Assembly: GCA_047975005.1 (NCBI GenBank)
Contig: JBKECW010000020.1
Coordinates: forward strand, 1 to 31,788
Direction of reading: 5' to 3'
DNA length: 31,788 nucleotides
DNA from: JBKEAJ01 sp047975005
GTDB taxonomy: Bacteria; Bacteroidota; Bacteroidia; Bacteroidales; Prolixibacteraceae
Within the stretch, counting starts at the first letter, position 1. Each line of letters starts with the position of its first letter. Below, in pieces: positions 7,721 through 17,387 of the stretch. A program made the position numbers and the translations under genes. A model generated the notes under the pieces. That model had not been told where the DNA came from, did not search any database, and worked only from the letters and a program-made list of their open reading frames with translations.

Positions 7721-9082
7721 ATGAGTAAATATAATTACAATATATGTTTCATTGCGAACTTTAATAAAACATTCTTTTTTGACTCTATTGCTGTTTGTCT
7801 TAGAAATCATGGAATTAATATCTTTTGGATTACAACCCATAGGAATCAATATAAATTTTTAGTAGAAAAGTACTCTGAAGATTGTGTATTACTAATAAAC
7901 AGAAAACAAATAAAGAAAGAGAATGCTCCGGTAGGTGATTTTAAATTGAATGAATTATTATTTGGAGACAGAGCTCTTAAGTATGACTTAAAAGATGGTT
8001 ATAAATTCCTGACTAATATACAAAAGCCTATATATGATTTTATCAAAAAATCACGTATTCATACCATTTTTGGAGAAGTTACTTGGGCGCATGAATTATT
8101 AATTCATCGTATGGTCTCTCAACAATTAGACTTGAAGTGTCGATACTTATCAATGCACCCCATAAGAATTCCTAACGGACGCTTTGCTTTTTTCGAAGAT
8201 GAAAAACTAACAATACCATTAAAGATAAGAAATATCTCTTCTGATACAGAAATTGGAGAAAGACCGGAAAAACCAGACTATTTAAAGATGAATGATATTC
8301 TGTTAAAAAAACGAATGTCCTTCGAAAACCGATTTAATCGGCTTATTAGATTTGTCACAGGGAAAAGTAAACGAGAAGGAAAATATAATCCGGACTTCAT
8401 AGTAAAAGATATACACAGGTGGAAGCAAGGAATACAAGCTGAACTAAATGGAATATTGTATAAGTGGTGCATAAAAAGGTATGACTCAAATAAAATAAAA
8501 GGGTTCTCATACATCTATTTTGGCCTCCACAAACAACCAGAAGCTTCTATAGATGTATGTGGTCGATATTTTGAAAATCAGTTAGAGAATGTTATAAACC
8601 TATGGAGGCAGCTCCCACCAAAATGGTATCTTGTTGTAAAAGAGCATACTAATGCCATTGGTGACAGATCCTGCAACTTCTATATGTCCTTGAGGAAATA
8701 TCCTGGTATTATCTTAATCAATGAAAAAACAGACTCCCACCAACTAATTGAAAATAGTAAGTTAGTAGTAAGTAATACAGGAACAATGGCATTAGAAGCA
8801 GCACTACTTGGTATTCCATCTATAACTCTATCTCCTGTGTTTTTTAACATTCATAACTACTGTAATCACTATAACTGGACGGACATTGAAAAACATTTAA
8901 GTATTGTCGAAATAATTGAAAAAATAAATACGCGAGAAGTAAATAATAAAGAGTATAAGGAATTTATATCCTACCACTCCTACAAAGGGTTTATTGGAGA
9001 TCCTATAACTAATCCATCTATCTTGGAAAGTGAAAATACAATAAATATAACATCTGCAATTCTTGATATTATAGAAAAGTGA
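7721..9082 (+). CDS. KpsS/LipB-like GT-B protein (capsule/surface carbohydrate biosynthesis)
   Basis: A 453-residue soluble protein with the layout of capsule-polysaccharide GT-B enzymes. The N-terminal half starts with a Rossmann strand (NICFIANFNKTFFFDS). The C-terminal half contains YFGLHKQPEASIDVCG, a WYLVVKEHTN strand and the NTGTMALEAALLGIPSITL loop that binds the nucleotide sugar in this group. The family includes Kdo transferases and other surface-glycan enzymes using CMP-sugars, so a role in adding the nonulosonic acid made by the upstream genes is an appealing guess. The acceptor is unknown. The gene is 63 nt after the methyltransferase and ends 44 nt before YfhO. Confidence 0.65.
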   Translation: MSKYNYNICFIANFNKTFFFDSIAVCLRNHGINIFWITTHRNQYKFLVEKYSEDCVLLINRKQIKKENAPVGDFKLNELLFGDRALKYDLKDGYKFLTNIQKPIYDFIKKSRIHTIFGEVTWAHELLIHRMVSQQLDLKCRYLSMHPIRIPNGRFAFFEDEKLTIPLKIRNISSDTEIGERPEKPDYLKMNDILLKKRMSFENRFNRLIRFVTGKSKREGKYNPDFIVKDIHRWKQGIQAELNGILYKWCIKRYDSNKIKGFSYIYFGLHKQPEASIDVCGRYFENQLENVINLWRQLPPKWYLVVKEHTNAIGDRSCNFYMSLRKYPGIILINEKTDSHQLIENSKLVVSNTGTMALEAALLGIPSITLSPVFFNIHNYCNHYNWTDIEKHLSIVEIIEKINTREVNNKEYKEFISYHSYKGFIGDPITNPSILESENTINITSAILDIIEK

Positions 9083-9126
9083 CAAAGCTAAAATAAACAT
9101 TTTAATAAAAAAGCGATAGACACGAT

Positions 9127-11832
9127 ATGAGAAATATAAATTTAAAAAAGTTCCTTCCATATATAGTAGTAATATTTTCTTTCGGAATACTATCTTCCAT
9201 ATTTTTCAGTCCTGCCTTAGAAGGATACGTCGTACAAAGCCATGATATGGACAGCCATGCAGGTATGGCTAAAGAAGTGAAAGACTATAGGCTAATATAC
9301 CAAGAAGAACCCTTTTGGAGCAGTACAATGTTCAGTGGTATGCCTTCTTATTTATTTGCTTCATCAAATGGACAATATATTGCAGAATGGATAAAAAAAA
9401 TCATGACTCTTGGTCTGCCATATCCAATAAGTTTATTATTGTTGTATTTTTTAGGGTTCTTTATCTTAATGAAGTGTCTCAAAATTAATACATGGCTGTC
9501 TTTAATTGGTTCCATCGCTTTTGGTCTGTCTACATATTCGATAATAATAATACCGGCAGGACATGTAATCAAAGGATTTGCCATTGCATTTATGCCTATG
9601 GTTGTAGGGACATTTATGAATGTTTTTAGGTCTAAACACCTTTTCATCTCAATACCTCTGTTTGCTCTTGCTCTTGCGCTACAAATAAGCTGTTCGCACC
9701 ACCAGATAACATACTACACCGCATTTATCGTAATTGCGCTAGGGATAGGAGAATTAGTATATTCCATAAAAAATAAAAGGATAAGCGGATTCTTAGGGAA
9801 ATCAGGATTACTCATTGTTGCTACAATAGTGGCGGTACTTGCGAATTTCTCAAACTTATACACAACCTACGAATATAGCCATCATACCATAAGAGGAGAA
9901 AAACTCCTGTCGAAAGAGAATCTGTTCTTAAACACTCCCGAGCATAATTCAAACAACGAAAAAGAGAGTATAAATGCCAGCAAAGGGCTTGATAGAGACT
10001 ATATTGTGGGATGGTCGATGGGAAAAGAAGAACTCTCTGTTATGATGCTGGCAGATGCAAAAGGAGGAGTAAGTGGTGCAATCGGAGCTATCCCTCACAT
10101 GGATAAGAAATTAAAATCAGAAACATCCGGACAGATGTATCAATCGCTAAGGCAGAGCTTTAGCTCTTACTGGGGAAATCAGCCCGGAGTATCTGGACCT
10201 GTTTATCTCGGGTGTATAATCGTTTTTCTTGCTTTGCTAGGGATATATTTTATCAGAAGTCATATAAAATGGGCATTAGTGGGTGTTTCAACCTTAGCAA
10301 TACTACTTAGCCTTGGAGATAACTTGGGAGGCTCTATCGAAAATATGTGGCTGACAAATTTCTTTATTGACTACATACCAATGTATGCTAAATTTAGAGT
10401 TGTTGCAATGACATTGGTCATTGTACAGCTGACAGCACCTCTGCTTGCATTAATGTTTATAAATGACCTAGTTACAAACAAGGAGAAGTACTTAGAAAGA
10501 AAGAAAGAGTTACTAATTGTAGCTGGGAGTATCGCAGCTATTATCTTAATATTCTTTGTTATGCTGCCTTCTGCATGGTACAGCTTTCTGTCCAACAATG
10601 AAATGGCCTCATATAAACCGGAATATGCCAATATATTTAATGGTATAGAAAGCTTTAGAAAGAGCGTATTGTCGGCGGAGGCACTCAGAGCAATACTATT
10701 TATCGCTCTGACATTTGGAGCAATACTCTTATTCTTAAACAACAAAAAGTCCAGCCCAAACAAGCTAATTCCAATTTTAGGAATTTCTATTGCTGTTTTA
10801 GTACTAATTGATATGTGGAATGTGGACAGAAGATATGTCAGCATCAATAAGAATATAGGAGGAGGCAAAACAAATAAATACAAAGGATGGGTAGCAAAAC
10901 ACAACTATACTCAACCTGTATCGCCATCGCAGGCCGACAACTTCATTTTGAATAATGAGATAAAAAACAACCCTTATTACGCAGAAAAACACGCTTCTTT
11001 TGTGGATAAGTACAACAAGAAAAATAAGGATACTCCACAATATGCAAAAAAGATAGCTATCGAGAACTTAAAGTATTCTGCTCTTAATTTTACTTCAAAC
11101 TATAGGGTATTGACAATGAATAATCCCTTCAATAACTCTATGGTATCATATCTTCATAAAACCATAGGTGGTTATCACGCCGCAAAACTAAGGAGATATC
11201 AGGATGTTATAACCAACTACCTAGGTTCTGAAATTCAAGAGTTCAATACTCCAAACGGATTGGCAAAAGCAAAATTCCTTAATATGCTCAATATGAAGTA
11301 TATTATGACTCAGCCTAATGCAGCTCCAATAATTAATCCTTACAGAATGGGGAATGCTTGGTTTGTGAATAATATAAAATTTGTGGACTCCAACGATGAT
11401 GAAATAGTAGGTGTGAGCAAAATTGACGTGAAGACTACAGCTGTAGTACATAATGAGTTCAAGGACGTATTTAAAAACAACTCATACACCATAGACTCAT
11501 CTGCCACCATAAAATTAGACTTAGAGAGCTATAAATCGACACACCTGACATATAAAACGAAATCTAACAACGATATGCCTGCAGTGTTCAGCGAGATTTA
11601 TTACGAAGATGGATGGAATGCCTATATTGACGGTGAAAAAGTGGACTATGCACGATGCAATTATGTACTAAGAATGCTACCAATACCGGCAGGAGAACAT
11701 ACTGTAGAATTTAAGTTCGAACCTATGGGAGTGAAGATATATAATACGATAACGGTAATAGCAACCTTATTGATATTACTATGCCTGGGGTTTGGGGCTT
11801 TCCTGAAATTCAAGAAAAATGGCTTCAAATAA
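9127..11832 (+). CDS. YfhO-family membrane protein (GT-C fold)
   Basis: A 901-residue polytopic inner-membrane protein. A first membrane segment at about residues 8-29 is followed by a periplasmic loop with an SHDMDSHAGMAKE acidic motif, in the place where GT-C enzymes keep a catalytic Asp. Many further hydrophobic segments run to about residue 580. A soluble region follows, ending with the YFHO-type YYEDGWNAYIDGEKVDYARC domain, and then a last membrane segment (about 872-893). Bacterial relatives are linked to glycosylation of cell-envelope polymers with lipid-linked sugars. The position in a glycan locus fits, but such genes are also common as stand-alone genes in Bacteroidales. Substrate unknown. 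Confidence 0.85.
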   Translation: MRNINLKKFLPYIVVIFSFGILSSIFFSPALEGYVVQSHDMDSHAGMAKEVKDYRLIYQEEPFWSSTMFSGMPSYLFASSNGQYIAEWIKKIMTLGLPYPISLLLLYFLGFFILMKCLKINTWLSLIGSIAFGLSTYSIIIIPAGHVIKGFAIAFMPMVVGTFMNVFRSKHLFISIPLFALALALQISCSHHQITYYTAFIVIALGIGELVYSIKNKRISGFLGKSGLLIVATIVAVLANFSNLYTTYEYSHHTIRGEKLLSKENLFLNTPEHNSNNEKESINASKGLDRDYIVGWSMGKEELSVMMLADAKGGVSGAIGAIPHMDKKLKSETSGQMYQSLRQSFSSYWGNQPGVSGPVYLGCIIVFLALLGIYFIRSHIKWALVGVSTLAILLSLGDNLGGSIENMWLTNFFIDYIPMYAKFRVVAMTLVIVQLTAPLLALMFINDLVTNKEKYLERKKELLIVAGSIAAIILIFFVMLPSAWYSFLSNNEMASYKPEYANIFNGIESFRKSVLSAEALRAILFIALTFGAILLFLNNKKSSPNKLIPILGISIAVLVLIDMWNVDRRYVSINKNIGGGKTNKYKGWVAKHNYTQPVSPSQADNFILNNEIKNNPYYAEKHASFVDKYNKKNKDTPQYAKKIAIENLKYSALNFTSNYRVLTMNNPFNNSMVSYLHKTIGGYHAAKLRRYQDVITNYLGSEIQEFNTPNGLAKAKFLNMLNMKYIMTQPNAAPIINPYRMGNAWFVNNIKFVDSNDDEIVGVSKIDVKTTAVVHNEFKDVFKNNSYTIDSSATIKLDLESYKSTHLTYKTKSNNDMPAVFSEIYYEDGWNAYIDGEKVDYARCNYVLRMLPIPAGEHTVEFKFEPMGVKIYNTITVIATLLILLCLGFGAFLKFKKNGFK

Positions 11833-11863
11833 TACTAAAGAAAAAGACTTGGGAATAGAGAAG

Positions 11864-12706
11864 ATGGAAAAATCTACTGTTGTTATATGCTCTATTGTAA
11901 GAGATTGTGCAAAACCATTGAAGAAAAATATTCCAATAGTAGAAAGGCTGAGAGGAATGTTTCAAGACTCAACTGTTGTCATTGTTGAAAATGATAGTAT
12001 TGATGGAACTAAAAAAGTATTGTCCCAATGGAAAGCTAAATCTTCAAACATCCATATAATCGGAAGTGATACCAATCAAATAACAATACCCAAAGAGTCG
12101 ACCATTAAGGTGAATCCGTTTTATTCACTGCATAGAATTGAAAAAATGTCCAAATTTAGAAATGAATACATTGAATATGTAGAGAAGATGGATACAAATT
12201 TTGATTATATGATTGTGATTGACCTAGATATTAATTATTTTGATATAAATGGCATAATCAACTCATTTGGTCAGACTTCGCCTTGGGACACAATAACTTC
12301 AAATGGCACAAAATTCTTATATAAAAAACTTAAACGAATCTTTCACGATACATATGCATTGAGAGAAATTGAAGAAGGAGATAGACCACAAACCGAAGAA
12401 ATTATTGAAGCTAATAGAGTTAAATGGAATAAGCTGAAAAAAGGAACTCCTATGATACCTGTTATATCAGGTTTTAATGGTCTTGCTATATACAGATACA
12501 GCTCTATAAAAGGATGTAGATATAAAGCGACTCCCAACAACGATGCCAGAGTCCAAGTTCTTTGCGAACATGTTAGTTTTCACATGCAAATGATAGAAAA
12601 TGGGAATGGAAACATATTCGTTAATCCTTCTCAAATAACCAAATACAAAACAAATATTTTAAAAGAATTAGGATATATGCTACGACACATGTGGATAATA
12701 ATTTAA
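11864..12706 (+). CDS. GT-A glycosyltransferase, CAP59/GT69-like
   Basis: About 280 residues from the Met at 11864. The N-terminal VVICSIVRDCAKPL strand is followed by VVIVENDSIDGT, a GT-A nucleotide-binding pattern. YMIVIDLDINYFD contains the DxD-like metal site, and VISGFNGLAIYRYSSIKGC and EHVSFHMQMI resemble fungal CAP59/alpha-mannosyltransferase-like proteins. It probably adds one sugar of the surface glycan from a nucleotide sugar. An in-frame Met at 11819 inside the yfhO 3' end is also possible; I prefer 11864 because the conserved fold begins right after it. This is the last + strand gene of the locus. The convergent - strand glycosyltransferase ends 43 nt away, with no clear terminator hairpin between them. 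Confidence 0.72.
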   Translation: MEKSTVVICSIVRDCAKPLKKNIPIVERLRGMFQDSTVVIVENDSIDGTKKVLSQWKAKSSNIHIIGSDTNQITIPKESTIKVNPFYSLHRIEKMSKFRNEYIEYVEKMDTNFDYMIVIDLDINYFDINGIINSFGQTSPWDTITSNGTKFLYKKLKRIFHDTYALREIEEGDRPQTEEIIEANRVKWNKLKKGTPMIPVISGFNGLAIYRYSSIKGCRYKATPNNDARVQVLCEHVSFHMQMIENGNGNIFVNPSQITKYKTNILKELGYMLRHMWIII

Positions 12707-12748
12707 CTACTTTCGACACATATGAGTCTCATCAAATAAGGGTATCTC

Positions 12749-13798
12749 CTAAATACATTTCATTATTTTCTTAACCTGCTCTTCTATATCTCCCTTAGTT
12801 TCATCAATAAGGTATCCCCTATCCTTTACCATCTGCCAATTATCACTTTCTGGGTTACCGCAAAACATAATCTTGCACTTCAAAGAATAAGCAGTAACAG
12901 CTTTCGATGGGACGGCAATGTGTGTCCAAGAACTTAGCAAAGTTACTAAGTGTATGTCGATATACATCATTTCTCCATGGGAAATATAGTCGCTTATAAC
13001 TTTCACTCCTTCTTTATTCCCTGCATACTCAACTATTTCTTGCGAATGCTTACCATAAACCTTAAGTATAAGCTGCTGCCTTGAATTGTCTATATTATCT
13101 ATCACCGCTTTTATAAAGTCCGGATTGTGAGCATCTCCAACATTCCCAAGATATCCTAAAGTAACTTTACTCTCATCTTTCCAATTGGGCACTTTATCGG
13201 GTTTCAAACAGTCCTCTATAATTCCTGCGGGTTTTATGTAAGTCCTTATATCGGCATCATTATATTTTTCTTTTATGAATCTTGCTTGATTAGCCCCTAG
13301 AGCGATCAAAAAATCTGGAGACTTACTATATGTTTTTCTTAAAATATACCTGTATATAAAATTCTTTTCAGAAACCTGCTTTGAAGCAGCAAATCCCTCA
13401 GGAAATAAATCGAAAGCCCATAACCCCCACTTTATCTTCCTTTTTAGCAAAATGGCAGCCCAAAATGGCAATAAAGGGGGACTCGTTGTGCATATAAGTG
13501 TATGTGTTGGATATTTATTAGCTTGTTTTACTAAACTATATCCGTCATATAACATATTGATGAATCGAGCTAGAGCCCCACGACTTTTCAATAAAGGTCT
13601 AAGGCTTATAACTTCTCCTACAGGTTCTACTTCTGAATTATTCCCTTCTGCTAAAGTCTTCATACAAATAACTTTGCATTCAGCTCCCTCTTTCTCAAGT
13701 TCTTTTACAAACTCAGATACCAATATCCCATTTATATTTTTGTTGGGCGGATAATGCCTTGTCAAAAATAAATATTTATCTCCTTCGTAGAATTCCAT
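12749..13798 (-). CDS. Glycosyltransferase family 4-like protein
   Basis: A 349-residue GT-B glycosyltransferase of WbuB-like type. N-terminal FLTRHYPPNKNINGILVSEF is the acceptor-side loop typical of GT4. SPPLLPFWAAILLKRKIKWGLWA and DLFPEGF are the middle strands seen in WbuB/WcaI-type enzymes, and VTLGYLGNVGDAHNPDFI begins the donor domain. The late EAL/EX7E region seems weak (AVPSKAVTAYSLKCKIMF), which may mean a distant member. Its start overlaps the end of the flippase gene by 23 nt, so the two are co-transcribed. It runs opposite to the + strand half of the glycan locus. Confidence 0.8.
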   Translation of the reverse strand: MEFYEGDKYLFLTRHYPPNKNINGILVSEFVKELEKEGAECKVICMKTLAEGNNSEVEPVGEVISLRPLLKSRGALARFINMLYDGYSLVKQANKYPTHTLICTTSPPLLPFWAAILLKRKIKWGLWAFDLFPEGFAASKQVSEKNFIYRYILRKTYSKSPDFLIALGANQARFIKEKYNDADIRTYIKPAGIIEDCLKPDKVPNWKDESKVTLGYLGNVGDAHNPDFIKAVIDNIDNSRQQLILKVYGKHSQEIVEYAGNKEGVKVISDYISHGEMMYIDIHLVTLLSSWTHIAVPSKAVTAYSLKCKIMFCGNPESDNWQMVKDRGYLIDETKGDIEEQVKKIMKCI

Positions 13799-15281
13799 AT
13801 TTCTCTAATAAACTATCAATCAAACTATTAATATCTTCTGAAATTTTCCATTTATAAGTGATAAATATAAATGGAATAGCAATAATAGCCGTTTTTATAA
13901 TCATAAATAAAATGTTCATGATGAGGCTGTCACCATTATTGAACAGAGGGATGAAACTAATTCCCATGAAAAGAATAAATATCACTGCTAATTTGAGTGT
14001 ATTAACATCGAAAGGGCTTATGCCAAAAAATCGGTGAATTAATATGAACCTTGCAGTATTATAAATTATCATAGCACAAAGTGTTGCAATCGCAGCCCCA
14101 TTTAGTTCATAAATGGGAATGAGAACCATATTGAAAGTAACTGATATAAAAATAAGAAAAATAGTAAAAATCATATCATATCTATATTTTGGAGATGCTA
14201 TGAGAATCTGACTATTTATTCCGGTTATCATATCAATCCATTTGGATAAACCCACAATTAAAACAACATATTTACCTTGCAGGTACACTTCATTATTGGG
14301 AATTATTGCAAATAAATTATCAATACTAAACCACACTATAATCAACAATATAGATGCTATAAAGCCTTGCACTATCGATGATTTCTTATATATATTCTTA
14401 ATCTCTTCATAATCACCTTCTTGAAACAGCCTTGTAATAATAGGGAAAGATATTGAAGTCAATGCTCTCCTAGGAAGCTCTATGGATGAGCCAATTATGA
14501 AGGCTACAGAATAAATACCGGCATATTGCAGTCCTTTCAAAGAGCCCAACATTATGACATCAACGTACATATACATTGGGGCAATTAGAGCCAGTAGTAA
14601 GGTGAAAAAACTATAGTTCAATATCTCCTTGTAATCACCTCTTAATGTGCTAGTTCTAAAACTAACCCGTAATTTTAACTTCCCTATCGTGTACACAAGC
14701 AAAGCAAAACATGCTATTGCATACATAAACACGTATAGATACATGTATCCACTAAAATCAATAATATTCAAAATTATCAGTGATAAGGATACCGCAGTAA
14801 AGACCTTTACCCAGAGTTCGTTGATTATATTTGGAATGACAATTTTTTTATTTGCTGTAGAATAAGATACAAAATAAGATCTAAAAATTAGGAGCCCTAC
14901 TAGTATGGGCAAAGCCCAGTAGTATTGGTTAAAAAAATCTTGGTCTTTGGGATAAATCTGGAGAATTAAGCTCTTGTTACAAACGAGTATAAGCATGAAT
15001 ATCAGAGAACTGACAAGCAATATCAATAGCAATAAACCCATCAGTGTGTTCTGCTTTTGCTTACTGTCAAGTCTTGGCAAAAACCTTGTAGCGCTACCCG
15101 TCATGCCAAACATAGCTATAGAAGATATCATAACAGAAAGCCCCAGAACATTATCAACAAAGCCTATTTGTTCAGGAGTTAAAGCCCTTGGCAACAAGAA
15201 TATTCTTGATATTATCCCCACAAATGCTCCTGCGTAGAGCACTATGGAGGTCTTCATCCCTTGGTCTTTTATTACTCCCAT
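13776..15281 (-). CDS. Wzx-type flippase (oligosaccharide/lipopolysaccharide exporter, MOP superfamily)
   Basis: A 501-residue protein with about 14 hydrophobic segments. The first segments (GAFVGIISRIFLLPRALTP) and the repeated polar and aromatic membrane segments are typical of RfbX/Wzx and MurJ-like exporters. It should move lipid-linked glycan units from the cytoplasmic to the periplasmic side of the inner membrane. It is co-transcribed with the downstream GT4 gene (23-nt overlap). Upstream on the same strand is a broken GT4 gene, which suggests that an older glycosyltransferase in this transcript has been lost. Confidence 0.85.
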   Translation of the reverse strand: MGVIKDQGMKTSIVLYAGAFVGIISRIFLLPRALTPEQIGFVDNVLGLSVMISSIAMFGMTGSATRFLPRLDSKQKQNTLMGLLLLILLVSSLIFMLILVCNKSLILQIYPKDQDFFNQYYWALPILVGLLIFRSYFVSYSTANKKIVIPNIINELWVKVFTAVSLSLIILNIIDFSGYMYLYVFMYAIACFALLVYTIGKLKLRVSFRTSTLRGDYKEILNYSFFTLLLALIAPMYMYVDVIMLGSLKGLQYAGIYSVAFIIGSSIELPRRALTSISFPIITRLFQEGDYEEIKNIYKKSSIVQGFIASILLIIVWFSIDNLFAIIPNNEVYLQGKYVVLIVGLSKWIDMITGINSQILIASPKYRYDMIFTIFLIFISVTFNMVLIPIYELNGAAIATLCAMIIYNTARFILIHRFFGISPFDVNTLKLAVIFILFMGISFIPLFNNGDSLIMNILFMIIKTAIIAIPFIFITYKWKISEDINSLIDSLLEKYGILRRR

Positions 15282-15363
15282 ATAAATAATTTATTTGCCA
15301 CTATTGCTGCTAATAGACACACAGTATCAATCATCATAGTCACCATTGCCGAAAAGAAAAGCC

Positions 15364-15794
15364 TTAGCTTTCCAATATGAGGTTTACCAGGTTCTTCCAA
15401 CTGCATTTTTTCTTTTCTTCTTTTATGTAATCTGCAAAAGTAGCTATTTCGTCTTCAGTATAAAATTTTTGTATCGCTTTTACCACTTCTTCAGAATTGG
15501 GTTCAACTACATAACCAACTTTCACGTTCGGACGCATCTCCAACATTTGTTACAATCATCGGGTTCTCAAAATGCTCACAAAGTGGACAAGGAGACATAA
15601 CAGCCTCAATATCAACACGCTGATTTCTTATTTCTTTTTCTACTGCTGATGATAATGCAACAAGCAGTGTATTAGGCTTCAAAAAATATCGTTACATTAT
15701 GCCTCTGCTTTATTAACTCTCGCGCTAACCTCTCGTTAAAAGCTGCTATTCCTCCTCTCAAGGGATATGCCGGACCTATACACACTATTCTCAT
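15364..15794 (-). pseudogene. Broken and shrunken GT4 glycosyltransferase
   Basis: Three pieces of one glycosyltransferase are readable in order on the - strand but in different frames. Piece A (15794 to 15672) begins MRIVCIGPAYPLRGGIAAF, the classic GT4 N-terminus, and stops after 40 residues. Piece B (roughly 15680 to 15540, a different frame) contains SSAVEKEIRNQ, EAVMSPCPLC and IVTNVGDASE, the last being the donor-domain loop. Piece C (to 15364, third frame) contains VKVGYVVEPNSEEVVKAI and a 40-residue C-terminal helix region. An intact family member needs about 1.1 kb, but only 431 bp remain, so there is at least one internal deletion plus a frameshift. It cannot make a functional enzyme. 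Confidence 0.8.
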
Positions 15795-15806
15795 AGTACC
15801 TACTTT

Positions 15807-16601
15807 TTATTTCACTACAAACCTTGGGTTCAACAACTTTTCCTTATTGTATTCCAACTCTTTGCCTGTATCAGCATCTACAAAATGCTTGCCTGCGTAT
15901 TTGGCAATTGCATGCCCGGCAGCCGTGTCCCACTCCATTGTGGGGGCAAAACGAGGATAAACATCGGCATCGCCACTCGCTATCATACATATTTTTACAG
16001 ACGATCCTCTAGATTTTATCTGCAAGTCACGATGCTTATCTCTTAGCTTGTCAATAAAATCTGATGTTTCAGTGTTGTTGTGTGATAAGGAAGCTACTAC
16101 CGTAAAAGGTCGGGGACCTTTCGTTTTTGGGAGTTTCTCCGATTTTGCAGATATTTCCTCGAATGGTGTGTCGTAGTCCTTTATTTCGACCGAAAAACTG
16201 CCGAAATCACGCATCCCATAGTACAGTTCTCCACTCACCGGCACATAAACCACTCCGAGAATAGGCACTCCACGCTCAACAAGAGCTATATTAACAGTGA
16301 AATCCCCATTCCTTTTAATAAATTCCTTCGTTCCGTCGAGTGGATCGACTATCCAAAGGGAGTCCCAATTTTTTCGTATAGAATAAGGCTGCTTTTTTAC
16401 TTCCTCACTTAAAATTGGAATTTCACAGCCTCCCAACGCCCTCATAATTACATCATTGGATTTCTTATCGGCAAAAGTCAAGGGCGAGTTATCGCTCTTG
16501 TATTCTATACCAAAGTCCACCGAGTGATAGACAGCCAGTATTTCCTGTCCTGCCCTAATACTCGCAGTTATCGCTCTTTTCAATAAAACTTTTAGCTCCA
16601 T
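15807..16601 (-). CDS. cysQ: CysQ: 3'(2'),5'-bisphosphate nucleotidase
   Basis: A 264-residue inositol-monophosphatase-superfamily enzyme that turns adenosine 3',5'-bisphosphate (PAP) into AMP, clearing the by-product of sulfate activation and sulfotransfer. LSEEV near residue 62 and WIVDPLDGTKEFI near residues 82-94 are the metal-binding motifs, and the EWDTAAGHAIAKYAG segment near residues 224-238 is the C-terminal motif. The length is normal. CysQ genes often sit beside sulfate-activation or surface-glycan genes in Bacteroidetes, but no cysD/cysN is in the window. A short GCAGC/GCTGC hairpin at about 16620-16634 lies just upstream; I assign it no role. Confidence 0.92.
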   Translation of the reverse strand: MELKVLLKRAITASIRAGQEILAVYHSVDFGIEYKSDNSPLTFADKKSNDVIMRALGGCEIPILSEEVKKQPYSIRKNWDSLWIVDPLDGTKEFIKRNGDFTVNIALVERGVPILGVVYVPVSGELYYGMRDFGSFSVEIKDYDTPFEEISAKSEKLPKTKGPRPFTVVASLSHNNTETSDFIDKLRDKHRDLQIKSRGSSVKICMIASGDADVYPRFAPTMEWDTAAGHAIAKYAGKHFVDADTGKELEYNKEKLLNPRFVVK

Positions 16602-16785
16602 TTCTTTTGTATTCTATAAGCAGCCATTAGCTGCCGACTTCTACTTGATGATATTTTTAACAAAACAAGACAATACGCAACACTACACATCCAAGACACT
16701 CAATCTTGCACAACACGCAGACCTTACTGATTATCATTCTTTTTCAAAGGTAATAGTAATTTCTATTGCAAGCAAAGACAAGCAC

Positions 16786-17329
16786 ATGACACGAACATTA
16801 AATAATAACACGCCGGACAAGGAGATAAACCAACAACAACAAATTGACTACAACACTGCTTTTTGGACAATAAACAGGGAGCCATCAAAAAAGATCTATC
16901 CTAAGGCGGAAATCTATGAAGTTAAGAATTATATAAACACAATAACCTCATCGAACGAATTAGCTAACATAGAGTTTGATAAAAATAATACTTTGGGGAT
17001 TCTTCATGCGAAGGTTAGGCAACAATTTCTAACGCTCTTGGAACGTAAAGATTAATTAGGGTAAGGTCGACTCGTTATTACAGAAACTAGAGCGGACAAC
17101 AGAAACACTAAAAGCCAAATTAGACAAAGCAAATTGCATTGACGTTACACGCGGAGAACCGTGCAACATTAGTTTTCAAAGAAGCGGAATGGGTATGTAT
17201 TCTCTCAATTTATTTGACAAACCAATTCCTGATAGCTTAAAGAACCATTACAATGACAGTTGCACTCACTTTATGGAAAATGACAAACTCGTACTAGAAT
17301 ATGGAGGAGGAGCAATAGGTCCTCAATAG
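16786..17329 (+). pseudogene. Unknown protein, probably split by a frameshift
   Basis: Two consecutive open frames look like halves of one protein. The first runs to a stop at 17053-17055; its best start is ATG at 16786, although the frame is open upstream to about 16645. Its readable core includes AFWTINREPSKKIYPKAEIY and ends KVRQQFLTLLERKD. The second, in another frame, is open from 17060 to 17329 with no ATG near its beginning; it includes a coiled-coil-like LLQKLERTTETLKAKLDKA stretch and ends LVLEYGGGAIGPQ. The missing start for the second part and the 5-nt spacing suggest a single-base indel. I do not recognise the family. Two short genes, with the second starting at 17189, cannot be excluded. 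Confidence 0.4.
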
Positions 17330-17387
17330 TTTTTTTATAGATTAAAGGAATCTGACATCGGAATTTACTATTCCCGCTCACCAACCT

